Positions 10,611 to 20,100 of a DNA stretch of 64,000 bases are shown here, piece after piece. The stretch lies in NCBI RefSeq assembly GCF_014200435.1, contig NZ_JACHBR010000001.1, forward strand, positions 186,001 to 250,000, written 5' to 3'. The DNA comes from Sphaerisporangium krabiense (lineage in GTDB: Bacteria > Actinomycetota > Actinomycetes > Streptosporangiales > Streptosporangiaceae). The notes beneath the pieces are model-generated. The model was not told the DNA's origin. It did no database searches and saw nothing but the letters and a program-made list of their open reading frames with translations. The position numbers and the translations under genes are program-made. The first letter of the stretch is position 1, and every line of letters begins with the position of its first letter.

Positions 10611-11675
10611 ATGACCGATGACATCCGTGGTGTGGCCCGTGGCGAGTCGACCGTCCCGCTCTCGATCCTGGACCTGGCGACCGTCGGCGCGGGTGACACG
10701 CCGTCCGACGCGCTGCGGACGACGACGGAGCTGGCGCGGCGCGCGGAGGATTGGGGGTACCACCGGTTCTGGGTGGCCGAGCACCACGGCATGCCGAGCG
10801 TGGCCAGTTCCTCCCCCGCCGTGATCCTCGCCCACCTCGGCGCCAACACGCGGAGCATCCGTCTCGGCTCGGGCGGGGTGATGCTCCCGAACCACGCGCC
10901 GCTCATCGTGGCCGAGCAGTTCGGCACCCTGCACGCGCTGCACCCCGGGCGCATCGACCTCGGGCTCGGCCGCGCCCCCGGCACCGACCAGGCGACCGCC
11001 CGCGCGCTGCGCCGCAGGGCCACCCCGGACGCCGACGACTTCCCCGAGCAGCTCGCCGAGCTCGTCGCCTTCCTCGACGACACCTACGAGACCGGCCACC
11101 CGACCCTGCTCATCCGCGCCGTGCCCGGCGAGGCGAGCGCGCCCGGGTCCGGGCGTCCGCCGATCTGGCTGCTCGGATCCAGCGGGTTCAGCGCGCAGCT
11201 CGCCGCGCTGCTCGGCCTGCCGTTCGCCTTCGCCCACCACTTCAGCTCGGCCAACACGATCCCCGCCCTGGAGCTGTACCGCTCGCGGTTCGAGCCGTCC
11301 GCGGTGCTGGACAAGCCGTACGCGATGATCGGCGTGGGCGCGGTGGCGGCGGACACCGGCGCGGAGGCGCTGCGGCGGGCGCGCACCGGGGCGCTCGGCA
11401 TGCTGCGCCTGCGGCGGGGCACGCCCGCGCCGCTGCCCACGCCCGAGGAGGCCGAGGCGTACCCCTACAGCCCCGCCGAGGAGCAGTTCGTCCGCGAGTG
11501 GCTCGGCAACGTCGTGCACGGCGACCCGGCGACGGTGCGGGCGGGCCTGGACGCGCTGCGCGAGCGCACCGGGGCGGACGAGCTGATGATCACCACGGGC
11601 GTGCACGGGGGCGAGGCCAGGATCCGCTCCTACCGGCTGATCGCCGAGGCGTACGGGATGACCAAGGAGCTCTGA
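10611..11675 (+). CDS. LLM-class flavin-dependent oxidoreductase (MsnO8-like)
   Basis: Luciferase-like monooxygenase fold enzyme, predicted to use FMN or F420; substrate unknown. Seen: SILDLATVG near the N-terminus, then RAEDWGYHRFWVAEHHGMP, typical of the MsnO8 subgroup, followed by RSIRLGSGGVMLPNHAPL and GRIDLGLGRAPGTD. About 354 aa. I chose ATG 10611; ATG 10590 in frame would add seven residues and neither has an obvious Shine-Dalgarno, though GGAAA sits directly before 10611. It stands alone between a terminator and the kinase gene. Confidence 0.88.
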   Translation: MTDDIRGVARGESTVPLSILDLATVGAGDTPSDALRTTTELARRAEDWGYHRFWVAEHHGMPSVASSSPAVILAHLGANTRSIRLGSGGVMLPNHAPLIVAEQFGTLHALHPGRIDLGLGRAPGTDQATARALRRRATPDADDFPEQLAELVAFLDDTYETGHPTLLIRAVPGEASAPGSGRPPIWLLGSSGFSAQLAALLGLPFAFAHHFSSANTIPALELYRSRFEPSAVLDKPYAMIGVGAVAADTGAEALRRARTGALGMLRLRRGTPAPLPTPEEAEAYPYSPAEEQFVREWLGNVVHGDPATVRAGLDALRERTGADELMITTGVHGGEARIRSYRLIAEAYGMTKEL

Positions 11676-11780
11676 CAGAGACCTTTCTTCGCATGGATTA
11701 TGTCCGTAATATCGGACCCAATCCGCGAGATCATTCACGCGAAGCATCCGCCGACCCGGAAGTAACGCCGAACAATGTGC

Positions 11781-11794
11781 TGGGAGCGCTCCCA
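11781..11794. promoter_or_regulatory. CebR/LacI-type operator TGGGAGCGCTCCCA
   Basis: A perfect 14-bp palindrome identical to the box bound by the cellobiose regulator CebR (LacI family) in Streptomyces (established knowledge). It lies 67-80 bp before the kinase start, in an AT-richer stretch likely to be promoter. No cellobiose transporter or LacI regulator is visible nearby. Confidence 0.65.
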
Positions 11795-11860
11795 ACGTCG
11801 TCCCGCCCCGCCCGCCCCCCGCGGGGCCGGTGGCCGGTGAACTCCCATGACTCGGGGGCC

Positions 11861-12706
11861 GTGCGTGAGGGCGACGTGCTCACGCGCCGGTACCGGCTCG
11901 TCGAGCGGATAGCCTCCGGCGGGACGTCCGCGATCTGGCGGGCCTTCGACCAGTCACTGCACCGCACCGTCGCGATCAAGGTCCTGGACGGCGACCACGG
12001 CGCGATCCGCAGGGAGGCGCGGGCGACCGCCCGGCTGCTCCACCACGACGCGATCGAGGTGTACGACTACGGCGAGACGACCACCGCGGCGGGACGTCCC
12101 GCCGCCTACGTCGTGATGCGGCTGCTGGACGGACGGGCCCTGTCCGAGCGGATCGCCGAGGGACCGCTGCCGTGGCGCGAGGCCGCGGCCGTCGGCGTCA
12201 GGGTCGCGCGGGTGCTGGAGGCCGCCCACCGGCGCGGCATCGTCCACCGCGACGTCACCGCCGAGAACGTCCTGCTCACGCCGGAGGGCGCCAAGCTGCT
12301 CGACTTCGGGCTCGCGGCGTTCGTCGGCGAGCTCGCCGGCTCCGGGGTCCCCGGCACGCCGCCGTACGCCGCGCCCGAACGGCTCACCGCGGGCGGCGTC
12401 CACCCCGCCGTGGACGTGTACGCCCTCGGCGTGCTGCTCTGCGAGATGCTCACCGGGGCGCCCGAGGTGCCGCCCGAGCTGGCCGCCCTGTGCGCGGCGT
12501 GCGTGGCGGGGAACCCCGCCGAGCGACCGGCCGCCGGGCACGCGGCCGAGGTGCTCACGCGGGCGCTCGACGCGCCGCCGATCGCGGCCGGTGACACGGC
12601 CATCTGGATCCGGCGCGTCCGGACGGCCGCCGCCGGGTCGGCGCTGCTGTCGGCCTCGGCCGCCGCGCTCCTCTGGCTGGTCAACGCGCTCGGCTCGTTC
12701 GCCTGA
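11861..12706 (+). CDS. Membrane-anchored Ser/Thr protein kinase, HRDVTAEN variant
   Basis: Hanks-type kinase. Seen: Gly-rich loop ASGGTSAIW, ATP-binding Lys in VAIKVL, catalytic HRDVTAENVLL, metal-binding DFG in LLDFGLA, AAPERL in place of APE, and a C-terminal hydrophobic segment (AAAGSALLSASAAALLWL) as a single membrane helix at the extreme end, placing the kinase in the cytosol. The catalytic loop has Thr where Ser/Thr kinases normally carry Lys (HRDLKPEN), so activity may be altered. About 281 aa, with no PASTA or other sensor domain. GTG 11861 follows CGGGGG; GTG 11837 is an alternative. A CebR-type box lies upstream. Confidence 0.85.
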   Translation: MREGDVLTRRYRLVERIASGGTSAIWRAFDQSLHRTVAIKVLDGDHGAIRREARATARLLHHDAIEVYDYGETTTAAGRPAAYVVMRLLDGRALSERIAEGPLPWREAAAVGVRVARVLEAAHRRGIVHRDVTAENVLLTPEGAKLLDFGLAAFVGELAGSGVPGTPPYAAPERLTAGGVHPAVDVYALGVLLCEMLTGAPEVPPELAALCAACVAGNPAERPAAGHAAEVLTRALDAPPIAAGDTAIWIRRVRTAAAGSALLSASAAALLWLVNALGSFA

Positions 12707-12810
12707 GAACCATTTCCCGGAATCACCGGACCGGTACGCCTTTTCGGCGCCCGATGTCCGCATAATGTCGCCGGAACAAGATATCCCCGCAGGGCGACAA
12801 TCCGATCGTA

Positions 12811-12831
12811 CGGACATTTGCCATTTGTCCG
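12811..12831. promoter_or_regulatory. Inverted repeat CGGACA-N9-TGTCCG upstream of the ice-binding-fold gene
   Basis: Six-bp arms in the 259-bp gap between the kinase and the DUF3494 gene, 135 bp before the start codon, in locally AT-richer DNA. Possible operator; the binding factor is unknown. Confidence 0.3.
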
Positions 12832-12965
12832 CACATGGCGCTTGATTCAAAGTTTCCGCATGTCGGATAACGATCAGAACGGCGGCGATCAGTACCGTTG
12901 GATGTCGGGACGCATTATCGGCAATGCGTTTTCACATGGCAATACCAACAGCAAAGGATCGCTTC

Positions 12966-14381
12966 ATGAATCATGCCAGTCGGCCTCGCGTCCGGGCGCG
13001 ACATATCGTTCGTTCCTTGCTGACGGCGGCTCTCACGGCGACCGTCGCGGCGTGGGTCGTCGCCGTGGCGCCCGGTTCCGCCGGCGCGGCGGCACAGCCG
13101 GTCCCGGTGCCGCTCGGCGCCGCCGCGGGCTTCGCCGTTCTGGCGGGGACGTCCGTGACCAACACCGGAACCTCGACCATCACCGGGGACGTCGGCGTCG
13201 CCCCCGGGAGCACGGTCACGGGCTTCACGCCCCCGAGCATCGTGAACGGGATCATCCACATCAACGACACGGCCGCGACCCAGGCGCAGACGGCCCTGGC
13301 CACGGCGTTCGCCGACGTCACCTCCCGCCCTTCGACCGGGACGATCGCCCCGGCGCTCGGCGGCCAGACGCTGCCCCCGGGCGTCTACACGTCCACGGGC
13401 GGCCCGTTCACGCTGAGCGGCGACCTCACCCTGGACGCGAAGGGGGACCCGAACGCGGTCTTCGTCATCCGGGGATCCAGCCTGACCGTGGCGGCGCAGG
13501 GCACGGTCACCCTGGCCGGCGGGGCGCGGGCCTGCAACGTTTTCCTGGCCCTCACCAGGACCGCGACCCTGTACGCGGGATCCAGACTGCGCGGCAACGT
13601 GCTGGTCGTGCCCGGGACCGCGGGCGGCATCGTGGTGGGCGCCGACGTCACCGTGGAAGGCAGGCTGCTGGCCGGCCCGCTCGCCGCCGTGACCCTCGCC
13701 GGGGACACCGTCACGGCTCCGCGCGGATGCGCGACCGGCAGGAACACGACCGTCACCGTGACGTTCTCCTGCAGCGGGACCGGGCCCGGCCGGCCGCTGA
13801 GCCTGAACGCGATCGTGCGCTCGGCCAACGGCCCCGTCACCTCCGGCCAGGTCCGGTTCACCAGTGACGGCGCCACGCTCGGCACGGCCCCGCTCGACTC
13901 CTCCGGCCGGGCGACGCTCGCCAACCCGAACCTGACCGAGGGCATCCACAGGATCGTGGCCACGTTCGAGGGCACGCCCGAGTTCGACCCGGCCACCTCG
14001 CAACCCCTGGAGCTGCCGGTCGGCCCCGACGGCAAGTGCCCGGAGGAGTGCGAACACGAGCACGGGAGGCACGACCACGGGGTGAAGGGCGAGGCCGAGG
14101 ACGCCGACAAGCAGAACCCGCGGACGGTCCGCAAGGATCGCCACGACCGGCGCCATCACCACCAGAAGGACCACGGCAAGCTGGTGACGTTGCAGACGCT
14201 GCACACGCTCGCCGGGGTGTTCGGCGAGGACGGCCACCACGGCCACCACAGCCACCACGATTCGGGGTCCCACCACGGCCAGGGGCCGAAGGGCCACCAG
14301 AACTACCAGAAGCCGTACCAGAAGCCGCGCTACCACAAGTACTACAAGGCGCCACGCCCGCGCGTCGCCGTCACCGGCTGA
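12966..14381 (+). CDS. Secreted ice-binding-like (DUF3494) protein with Ig-like domain and His-rich tail
   Basis: Seen: signal peptide about 1-42; DUF3494 beta-solenoid (about 45-245) with family phrases such as FAVLAGTSVTNTGTS, TITGDVGVAPG, LPPGVYTS and DPNAVFVIRGSSLT; a bacterial Ig-like repeat (about 255-345, GQVRFTSDGATLGTAPLDSSGRA) followed by a charged tail from about 350 rich in His, Lys and Tyr, with clusters DGHHGHHSHHDSGSHHG and repeated YQKP. DUF3494 proteins include ice-binding adhesins, but many actinobacterial members are surface proteins of unknown role; the tail may bind metal or the cell wall. 471 aa. ATG 12966 is preceded by AAAGGA; an earlier in-frame ATG (12924) gives a poorer leader. 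Confidence 0.85.
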   Translation: MNHASRPRVRARHIVRSLLTAALTATVAAWVVAVAPGSAGAAAQPVPVPLGAAAGFAVLAGTSVTNTGTSTITGDVGVAPGSTVTGFTPPSIVNGIIHINDTAATQAQTALATAFADVTSRPSTGTIAPALGGQTLPPGVYTSTGGPFTLSGDLTLDAKGDPNAVFVIRGSSLTVAAQGTVTLAGGARACNVFLALTRTATLYAGSRLRGNVLVVPGTAGGIVVGADVTVEGRLLAGPLAAVTLAGDTVTAPRGCATGRNTTVTVTFSCSGTGPGRPLSLNAIVRSANGPVTSGQVRFTSDGATLGTAPLDSSGRATLANPNLTEGIHRIVATFEGTPEFDPATSQPLELPVGPDGKCPEECEHEHGRHDHGVKGEAEDADKQNPRTVRKDRHDRRHHHQKDHGKLVTLQTLHTLAGVFGEDGHHGHHSHHDSGSHHGQGPKGHQNYQKPYQKPRYHKYYKAPRPRVAVTG

Positions 14382-14395
14382 CCTGAGGCGTCGAC

Positions 14396-14426
14396 GGGGC
14401 CCGTCCGATCGCGTCGGACGGGCCCC
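14396..14426 (+). terminator. Strong 13-bp hairpin terminator
   Basis: Arms GGGGCCCGTCCGA and TCGGACGGGCCCC, perfectly complementary, loop TCGCG, 15 bases after the DUF3494 gene stop. It may also serve the convergent small gene on the minus strand. Confidence 0.75.
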
Positions 14427-14504
14427 TCGCGTGACGGATGAACGCGTCCGGGCGCTCCCCGGCCGCCGGGCGGCTGTTCCACGCCCGCGGGCCCTGCTTC
14501 GCGC

Positions 14505-14786
14505 CTATTCCGCGACCGCCTCGGGCCCGCTCCGCGCCTGCGGCGCCTGCTCCGCGTCTCCCTCGGATCCGCTCGGCGCCTGCTCCGCGGCCGCGTCCCC
14601 CTGCGGCGGCGCGTCGCCCCTCGCGCGCCGGTCGAACTCCTCCTCCAGCTCCCGGGTGCGCACGGCGTGGTCGTCCAGGTCGTTGTCGGAACCGCGCAGC
14701 AGCGTCTCCATCCAGGACTCCTCAAGCTCACGGAGCTCGTCGCGCAGATCTCGCACGCTCAGGTTTCTCGGATCGACTCTGTTCAT
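14505..14786 (-). CDS. Small acidic conserved protein (DUF6158-like)
   Basis: About 93 aa, cytoplasmic. Seen: start MNRVDPRNLSVRDLRDELREL, then ESWMETLLRGSDNDLDDHAVRTRELEEEFDRR, a pattern of helical small proteins common in actinobacteria and assigned by my memory to DUF6158; then a low-complexity Ala/Glu/Gln/Pro tail. Function unknown. ATG 14786 follows GGTGGAG at a short distance; a GTG at 14822 would add 12 residues. The gene converges with the DUF3494 gene, separated by a strong hairpin. Confidence 0.65.
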   Translation of the reverse strand: MNRVDPRNLSVRDLRDELRELEESWMETLLRGSDNDLDDHAVRTRELEEEFDRRARGDAPPQGDAAAEQAPSGSEGDAEQAPQARSGPEAVAE

Positions 14787-14866
14787 GACTCCACCATGTA
14801 CCCGGTCAGTCGAATCCGTCACCCCATATCAAAGCGGGATATCTCACACTCCCTTTATGTCGATCT

Positions 14867-16351
14867 TTATGGCGATCCGGCGTCTTCGCGCAGGTCAGCA
14901 GCGGCGTCCCGCGCCGTGTCCGGCCCCGTACGGTGCCGCGCGGCCCGTCCCGGCGCGCCGCCCCGGGCGAGGGTCAGCCCCGCCGCCAGCGCGGCGAACG
15001 GCACCGCCGCGAGCACGTACCGGTGGTCGAAGTCGGCCGTCATCGCGGGCGCCAGCAGCAGCCCGGCGCCCATCGCCCACGCCGTCAGCACGCCGAGGCG
15101 TGCCCCGCGCCGCCGCAGGACCACGCCGGCCAGTCCGGCGCCCAGCAGCGCCGCGAGCAGCGGGCCCGGCACCCGCGCCCACCGCTGGTAGGCGACCATC
15201 GCCCCGGCGTACGGCCGGACGACCCGCGTCCCCGCCCGCCCTTCCTCGTAGTCGCGGGCGATCGTGTCCGCCCGCAGGTCGCCCTTGACGCGGTAGGTCG
15301 GGAGCGTGGTGCGGGTGGCGGCGAACTCGTACGCCCGCGACTGCGCGGCCGAGGGGTGGGGCAGCCGGGTCCAGGCGAACGCCTTGACGGTGTCGCCGAG
15401 CACCGTCGCGAGGTAGTCCAAGGGCTGGGCGGCGATGGCCCGCAGCGCGAAGGCGCGCGTGAGCGCGTTGGCCTGGTCGGTGAACATGGGCCGGTCGCGC
15501 ACCGGCGAGCCGGGCGACCAGATGTAGCGGGAGGCGGCGATCCTGCGGTCCACCGGCTCCGCGGGGCACAGCCAGGACTCCGCGGGCGGAGGCCGGACCT
15601 TGGCGCAGTCGGCGAAGCTCATCGTCCTGGCCCAGAGGAACGTGCCGTCGGCGCTGCTCAGCGCGAAGCTCCCCTGCTCGGCCCTGTACCACGTCGCGTA
15701 CGCGCCGAGCGGCAGCGCCATGGCGGCCGCGGCCGCCGCCACGCCGCGCCACCCCACCCGGCGCAGCAGCAGGCACACCACGGCGACCGCCAGCAGCGGC
15801 ACCCCGACCGTCCGCAGCACCGCCGCGCAGCCGAGCAGCAGCCCGGCGGCGAGGCCCCACGGGACCGTGAGCACCGGGCGCCACAGCAGGATCGCGGCCG
15901 CGGCCACCAGCAGCGCGGTGAACAGCGTGTCCGCCATGATCATGTGTTCGAGCTGGATCTGGTAGGCGTCGAAGAGCACGGGCGCGGCCAGCAGGGTGGC
16001 GCCCCAGCCGGGCAGGCCGTAACGCCGCAGGACCGCGTAGACCAGGACGGCCGACAGCAGGCCGAGCAGGTGCTGCACGGCGACGACGAGCGCGGTGCTG
16101 TGCAACGGCTCCAGCAGCCACAGGAACAGCGAGTACCCCGAGCTGCGGGAACGGCTCGGCCAGAGCTGGAGCGCCCCGGCGACGTAGCTGTAGGAGTCGC
16201 CGTCGAACCAGATCGCCGGCCGGTACCCGAGCATCGCGACCAGCCGGAGCAGGGCCGCGGCGAGCACCGCGCCGCCGAACACCAGGTGCCCTCGCACGGC
16301 GGAGAGCAAGGGCGGCGCGGAAGACGGGCGCGGGGCGCGGAGGTTGATCAC
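14867..16351 (-). CDS. Polytopic membrane glycosyltransferase (PMT/ArnT-like, GT-C fold)
   Basis: Predicted polyprenyl-phosphate-sugar-dependent glycosyltransferase. Seen: 494 aa with about ten or more hydrophobic segments; the first extracytoplasmic loop carries WFDGDSYSYVAGA after helix 1, the position of the Asp-containing catalytic motif of GT-C enzymes, and a second conserved spot LEHMIMADTLFTALL. A soluble loop around 250-350 holds Cys-containing sequence (SFADCAKVRPP, SWLCPAEPVD). Donor and acceptor are unknown. It is divergently transcribed from the NlpC/P60 gene, with a 239-bp gap. Confidence 0.8.
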   Translation of the reverse strand: MINLRAPRPSSAPPLLSAVRGHLVFGGAVLAAALLRLVAMLGYRPAIWFDGDSYSYVAGALQLWPSRSRSSGYSLFLWLLEPLHSTALVVAVQHLLGLLSAVLVYAVLRRYGLPGWGATLLAAPVLFDAYQIQLEHMIMADTLFTALLVAAAAILLWRPVLTVPWGLAAGLLLGCAAVLRTVGVPLLAVAVVCLLLRRVGWRGVAAAAAAMALPLGAYATWYRAEQGSFALSSADGTFLWARTMSFADCAKVRPPPAESWLCPAEPVDRRIAASRYIWSPGSPVRDRPMFTDQANALTRAFALRAIAAQPLDYLATVLGDTVKAFAWTRLPHPSAAQSRAYEFAATRTTLPTYRVKGDLRADTIARDYEEGRAGTRVVRPYAGAMVAYQRWARVPGPLLAALLGAGLAGVVLRRRGARLGVLTAWAMGAGLLLAPAMTADFDHRYVLAAVPFAALAAGLTLARGGAPGRAARHRTGPDTARDAAADLREDAGSP

Positions 16352-16396
16352 CGGCCTTCTCCAGGATCGGCGGCACCAGCGTCTCCGAGGCTACCG

Positions 16397-16413
16397 ACGC
16401 ATGACCGATGCGT
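16397..16413. promoter_or_regulatory. Inverted repeat ACGCAT-N5-ATGCGT
   Basis: Perfect 6-bp arms around GACCG, 46-62 bp upstream of the membrane glycosyltransferase start, in the gap shared with the divergent NlpC/P60 gene. Plausible operator; no assigned factor. Confidence 0.3.
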
Positions 16414-16590
16414 ACCGCTTTCTCATGATTCCCCCAGCAAGTCCGTTCCGGCACGGTAGGTGATCGCCACAGCTCAGCGGACCGCAATTTCCGTACAATG
16501 CGTGACATTTCGCTAGATCCACGCACCTGCCGGTAACGCGATGAGAATCGTAAGAGCGGACACCGAACCGACAGGAACGGGGGTTTCCAC

Positions 16591-17157
16591 GTGCGGCGTG
16601 CGGTCCGGCTGACGCTCGCGGGCGGCGTCCTCGTCCTCGCGGCGGGATCGGCGCCCCTCGTCGTCGCCAAGGAGCCGAACCGGCTGGTGGCGATCGCCGG
16701 CGCCATCGAGGACGGGCAGCGGCAGAGCCGGTGGGCGGGCGGGGCGATCCCCTACGTCTGGGGCGGCGGGCACGACAAGCTGCCAGGACCCTCGCGCGGC
16801 ACCTGCCTCGGCTACCACGGCTCCATCAAGCCCTGCCCCGCCGCCACCACCACGGGCCTGGACTGCTCGGGGCTGGCCCGCTGGGTGTACCACCTGGCGT
16901 TCAAGGAGGACGTGCTCGGCCCAGGGAACACCGACGACCACCTGCGCCGCCTGCGCAAGGTGCCGGCCAGGGCGGCCAGGCCCGGCGACCTGGTGTTCTA
17001 CGGCAAGGTGCGCAAACGGTCGGTCAGGACCCACCACGTGGGCATCTACATCGGCGACGGCAAGATGATCAACGCGCTGCGGACCGGCACCACCATCAGG
17101 ACCGACCCCGTGGACATCCTCCCCGATCTTGCGGGCTACTACCGCTACGAGCGGTGA
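16591..17157 (+). CDS. NlpC/P60 peptidoglycan endopeptidase, exported
   Basis: Predicted D,L-endopeptidase cutting peptidoglycan stem peptides outside the membrane. Seen: GTG start with GGGGG upstream, hydrophobic leader about 1-24 (LTLAGGVLVLAAGSAPLVVA), then an NlpC/P60 domain with YVWGGGHD, the nucleophile Cys92 in LDCSGLARWVYH, and the catalytic His in THHVGIYIGDG (His148/149). 188 aa; no SH3 or LysM wall-binding domain. A disulfide-capable insert (TCLGYHGSIKPCP) precedes the active Cys. Its 3' end nearly touches the convergent P-type ATPase gene (6 bp). Confidence 0.9.
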   Translation: MRRAVRLTLAGGVLVLAAGSAPLVVAKEPNRLVAIAGAIEDGQRQSRWAGGAIPYVWGGGHDKLPGPSRGTCLGYHGSIKPCPAATTTGLDCSGLARWVYHLAFKEDVLGPGNTDDHLRRLRKVPARAARPGDLVFYGKVRKRSVRTHHVGIYIGDGKMINALRTGTTIRTDPVDILPDLAGYYRYER

Positions 17158-17163
17158 GGCGGC

Positions 17164-20100
17164 TCACGCCGGCGCCGGCGCCGGCGCGGCGGCACGGGCC
17201 CGCCTGACCACGTCCTGCGCGGCCGGGCCCAGGTAGGTGGCGGCGGCGGCGCAGCCGAGCGCGATGGACCAGCCGACCGGTCCGAGCGGGCGGCTGCCGA
17301 AGAACGTGCTCACCCCCGGCACCGACACGACCACGACCAGCATGACCAGGGACGCCAGCGTCGCGGCCACCACGACCCGGTCGCGCCCGCCCTGGGCCAC
17401 GGTCTGGAAGAGCTGGGCCGCCACCAGCGCGACCAGCCCGATCGTGTTGGCCCGCGCCTGCGTGCCGGTCAGCCGTCCCGCGGCCCACGCCGCGATCGCG
17501 GCGCTCGCGGTCACGGCCGAGCGCAGGTAGATGTCGCGGGTCAGCGACTCACCGAGCGACGCCTCCGGTCCCTCGGCGAGCAGCTTGTCGGGGTCGGTCG
17601 AGGCGGGCGGGCGCACGGCCACCGCCAGGGCCGGCGCCATGTCGGTGAGCAGGTTCACCAGCAGGAGCTGGCGGGCGTTCAGCGCGCTGCCGCCGGCCAG
17701 CAGGCCGGTGCCCACCGTGAAGACGATCTCGCCGACGTTGCCGCCGAGCAGGATGCTGAGCGCGTCGCGCACCGAGCTCCACATGGCCCGGCCCTCGACG
17801 ATCGCGTCCACGATGGTCTCGATGCGGTCGTCGGTCACGACCAGGTCGGCGGCGGCGCGGGCGGCCGGCGTGGCGCGGGAGCCGAGCGCGATGCCGACGT
17901 CGGCCATGCGGATCGCGGGGGCGTCGTTGGCGCCGTCGCCGGTGACCGCCACGACCTCCCCGGCCTTGCGCAGGCAGGTGACGATCCGCGCCTTGTGCGC
18001 GGGGGTGGCGCGGGCGAAGACGGCCACCTCGGGCAGCACCTTGGTCAGCGACTCGTCGTCCATCTCCTCCAGCTCGGGGCCGGTCATCACGCGCCTGCCG
18101 TCCAGCGCGTCCAGCTCCACCGCGATGGCCTCGGCGGTGCTCGGATGGTCGCCGGTCACCATGACGACGCGCACGCCGGCGCGGGCGAGACGGCGCACGC
18201 TCTCGGCGGCGGTCGGGCGCACCGGGTCGGCCAGGCCGAGGAACCCGAGGAAGCACAGCTCGTCCACGCGCGACTCGTCCAGGTCGCCGCGGTCGGAGGC
18301 GCGGCGCTCGGCCACCGCGAGCACCCGGTAGCCCTGGCGTGCCAGCCGGTCCACCTCGTCCTCCAGCGCCCGCCGCGCGGCCTCGTCCAGCGGCGCGGGC
18401 GTGCCGTCCCGCAGCACCCGGTCGCAGCGGGTGAGCAGGATCTCCGGAGCGCCCTTCACGGTGAGGAGCTGCCCCTCGCCCGTGGCGCCGAGCACGGCGT
18501 GATAGCCGCGGCCGGGCTCGAAGGGCATCACGTCGACCCGCTCCCAGCGGTCCAGCCCGTCCCCCGGCGTCACGCCGATCCTCTCGGCGCCGTCGAGGAC
18601 CGCGCGGTCGGTGGGGTGGGCGATCACGCGGCCTCCGCCGGTGCGCGGGCTGGCCCGCACGGCCGCGGCCAGCACGCGCCGCAGCCGGTCGCCGGCCTTC
18701 TCGACCGCGGCGCCGTGCCGGCCGTCGGAGATGTACCTGAGCCGGATGCGGCCCTCGGTCAGCGTGCCGGTCTTGTCGAAGCACAGCACGTTGACCCGGC
18801 CGAGGGCCTCGATCGTGGAGGGATTGCGCACCAGCGCGGCCCGCTTGGACAGCCGCCGCGCCGCCGCCAGCTCGGCGAGGGTCGCGACGAACGGCAACCC
18901 CTCGGGCACCGCGGCCACGGTCAGGCTGACCGCCGGGGTGAGCGCCGCGGCCAGGGGGCGCCCGCGCAGCAGGTCGGTGAGCAGCAGGACGACGCCCGCG
19001 GCGATCGAGACGGGCAGGGTGCGGCGGCTCAGCTCGCGCAGCCGCAGCTCGACGCCCGTGGGCGGGCTGGGCTCGGCGGCCAGCCGCGCGCTGCGCCCGG
19101 CCTCGGTCAGCTCGCCGGTCGCGACGATGACCGCACGCGCGCTGCCCGCCGCGACCGTGGTGCCCTGGTAGACCATCGAGGCGCGGTCGGCGACCGCCGC
19201 GGCGACCGTCGGCGCGGCGGTCTTGGTGACGAGCTGTGACTCCCCGGTGAGCGTCGACTCGTCCACCTCCAGGCCGTCCGCCTTGATCACCCGCGCGTCG
19301 GCGGGCACGGCGTCCCCGGCGCGCAGCTCCACCACGTCGCCGGGGGCGAGGTCGTCCTTGGTGGCGGACACCACGCCATCGGGGCGGCGCAGGCGGACGC
19401 GGACCTCGGTGGCCTCGGTGAGACGGTGCAGCGCCCGGTCGGCGCGGAAGCGCTGCACGCCGCCGAGCAGCGCGTTCGTCAGCATCACCGCGCTGATCAT
19501 CACCGCGTCGAGCACCGAGCCGACCAGGGCCGAGATCACCGCCCCGGCCGCGAGCGCGGGGGTGAGCGGGTTGGCCAGCTCCTCCGCGGTCGTGCGCGCG
19601 AGCGAGCGGGGCCGCGCCTCCGGGGCCCCGGCCGCGGTCCTGCGCCGTTCGGCGTCGTCGCCGGAGATGCCGTCGGCGGAGGACCCGAGCAGCGCCAGCA
19701 CCTCCTTGACGGACATGGCGTGCCACGGGGTGACGTCGGCGGGCGGCGGCACGGGCACGCGGGCGGCGACGCGGCCCGCCCATTCCCCGAGGGCGACGGC
19801 GGTCAGCGAGGCGACCGCGTCCAGCACGTACGCCCGGCGCAGCGCCGTGGCCTCCGGCCCGGCGATGGCCAGCAGGCCTCCGACGACCGCCGCGACGGCG
19901 CCGAGCCGCACGCCGTTGGTGCTCGCCCGCACCGCGCGGGGCAGGCAGCTCAGGATCAGGTGGACGCCGGACGGCCCGGTGACGACGTCGGCGTCCCACG
20001 GCAGGGCTCCGGCCGCGCCGGGCACGCCGACGCCGATGTCGGCCATGGCCAGCGCCGGTCCGGCGTCCCGCGACACCACCACCACGCCGTGGCCGCGCGC

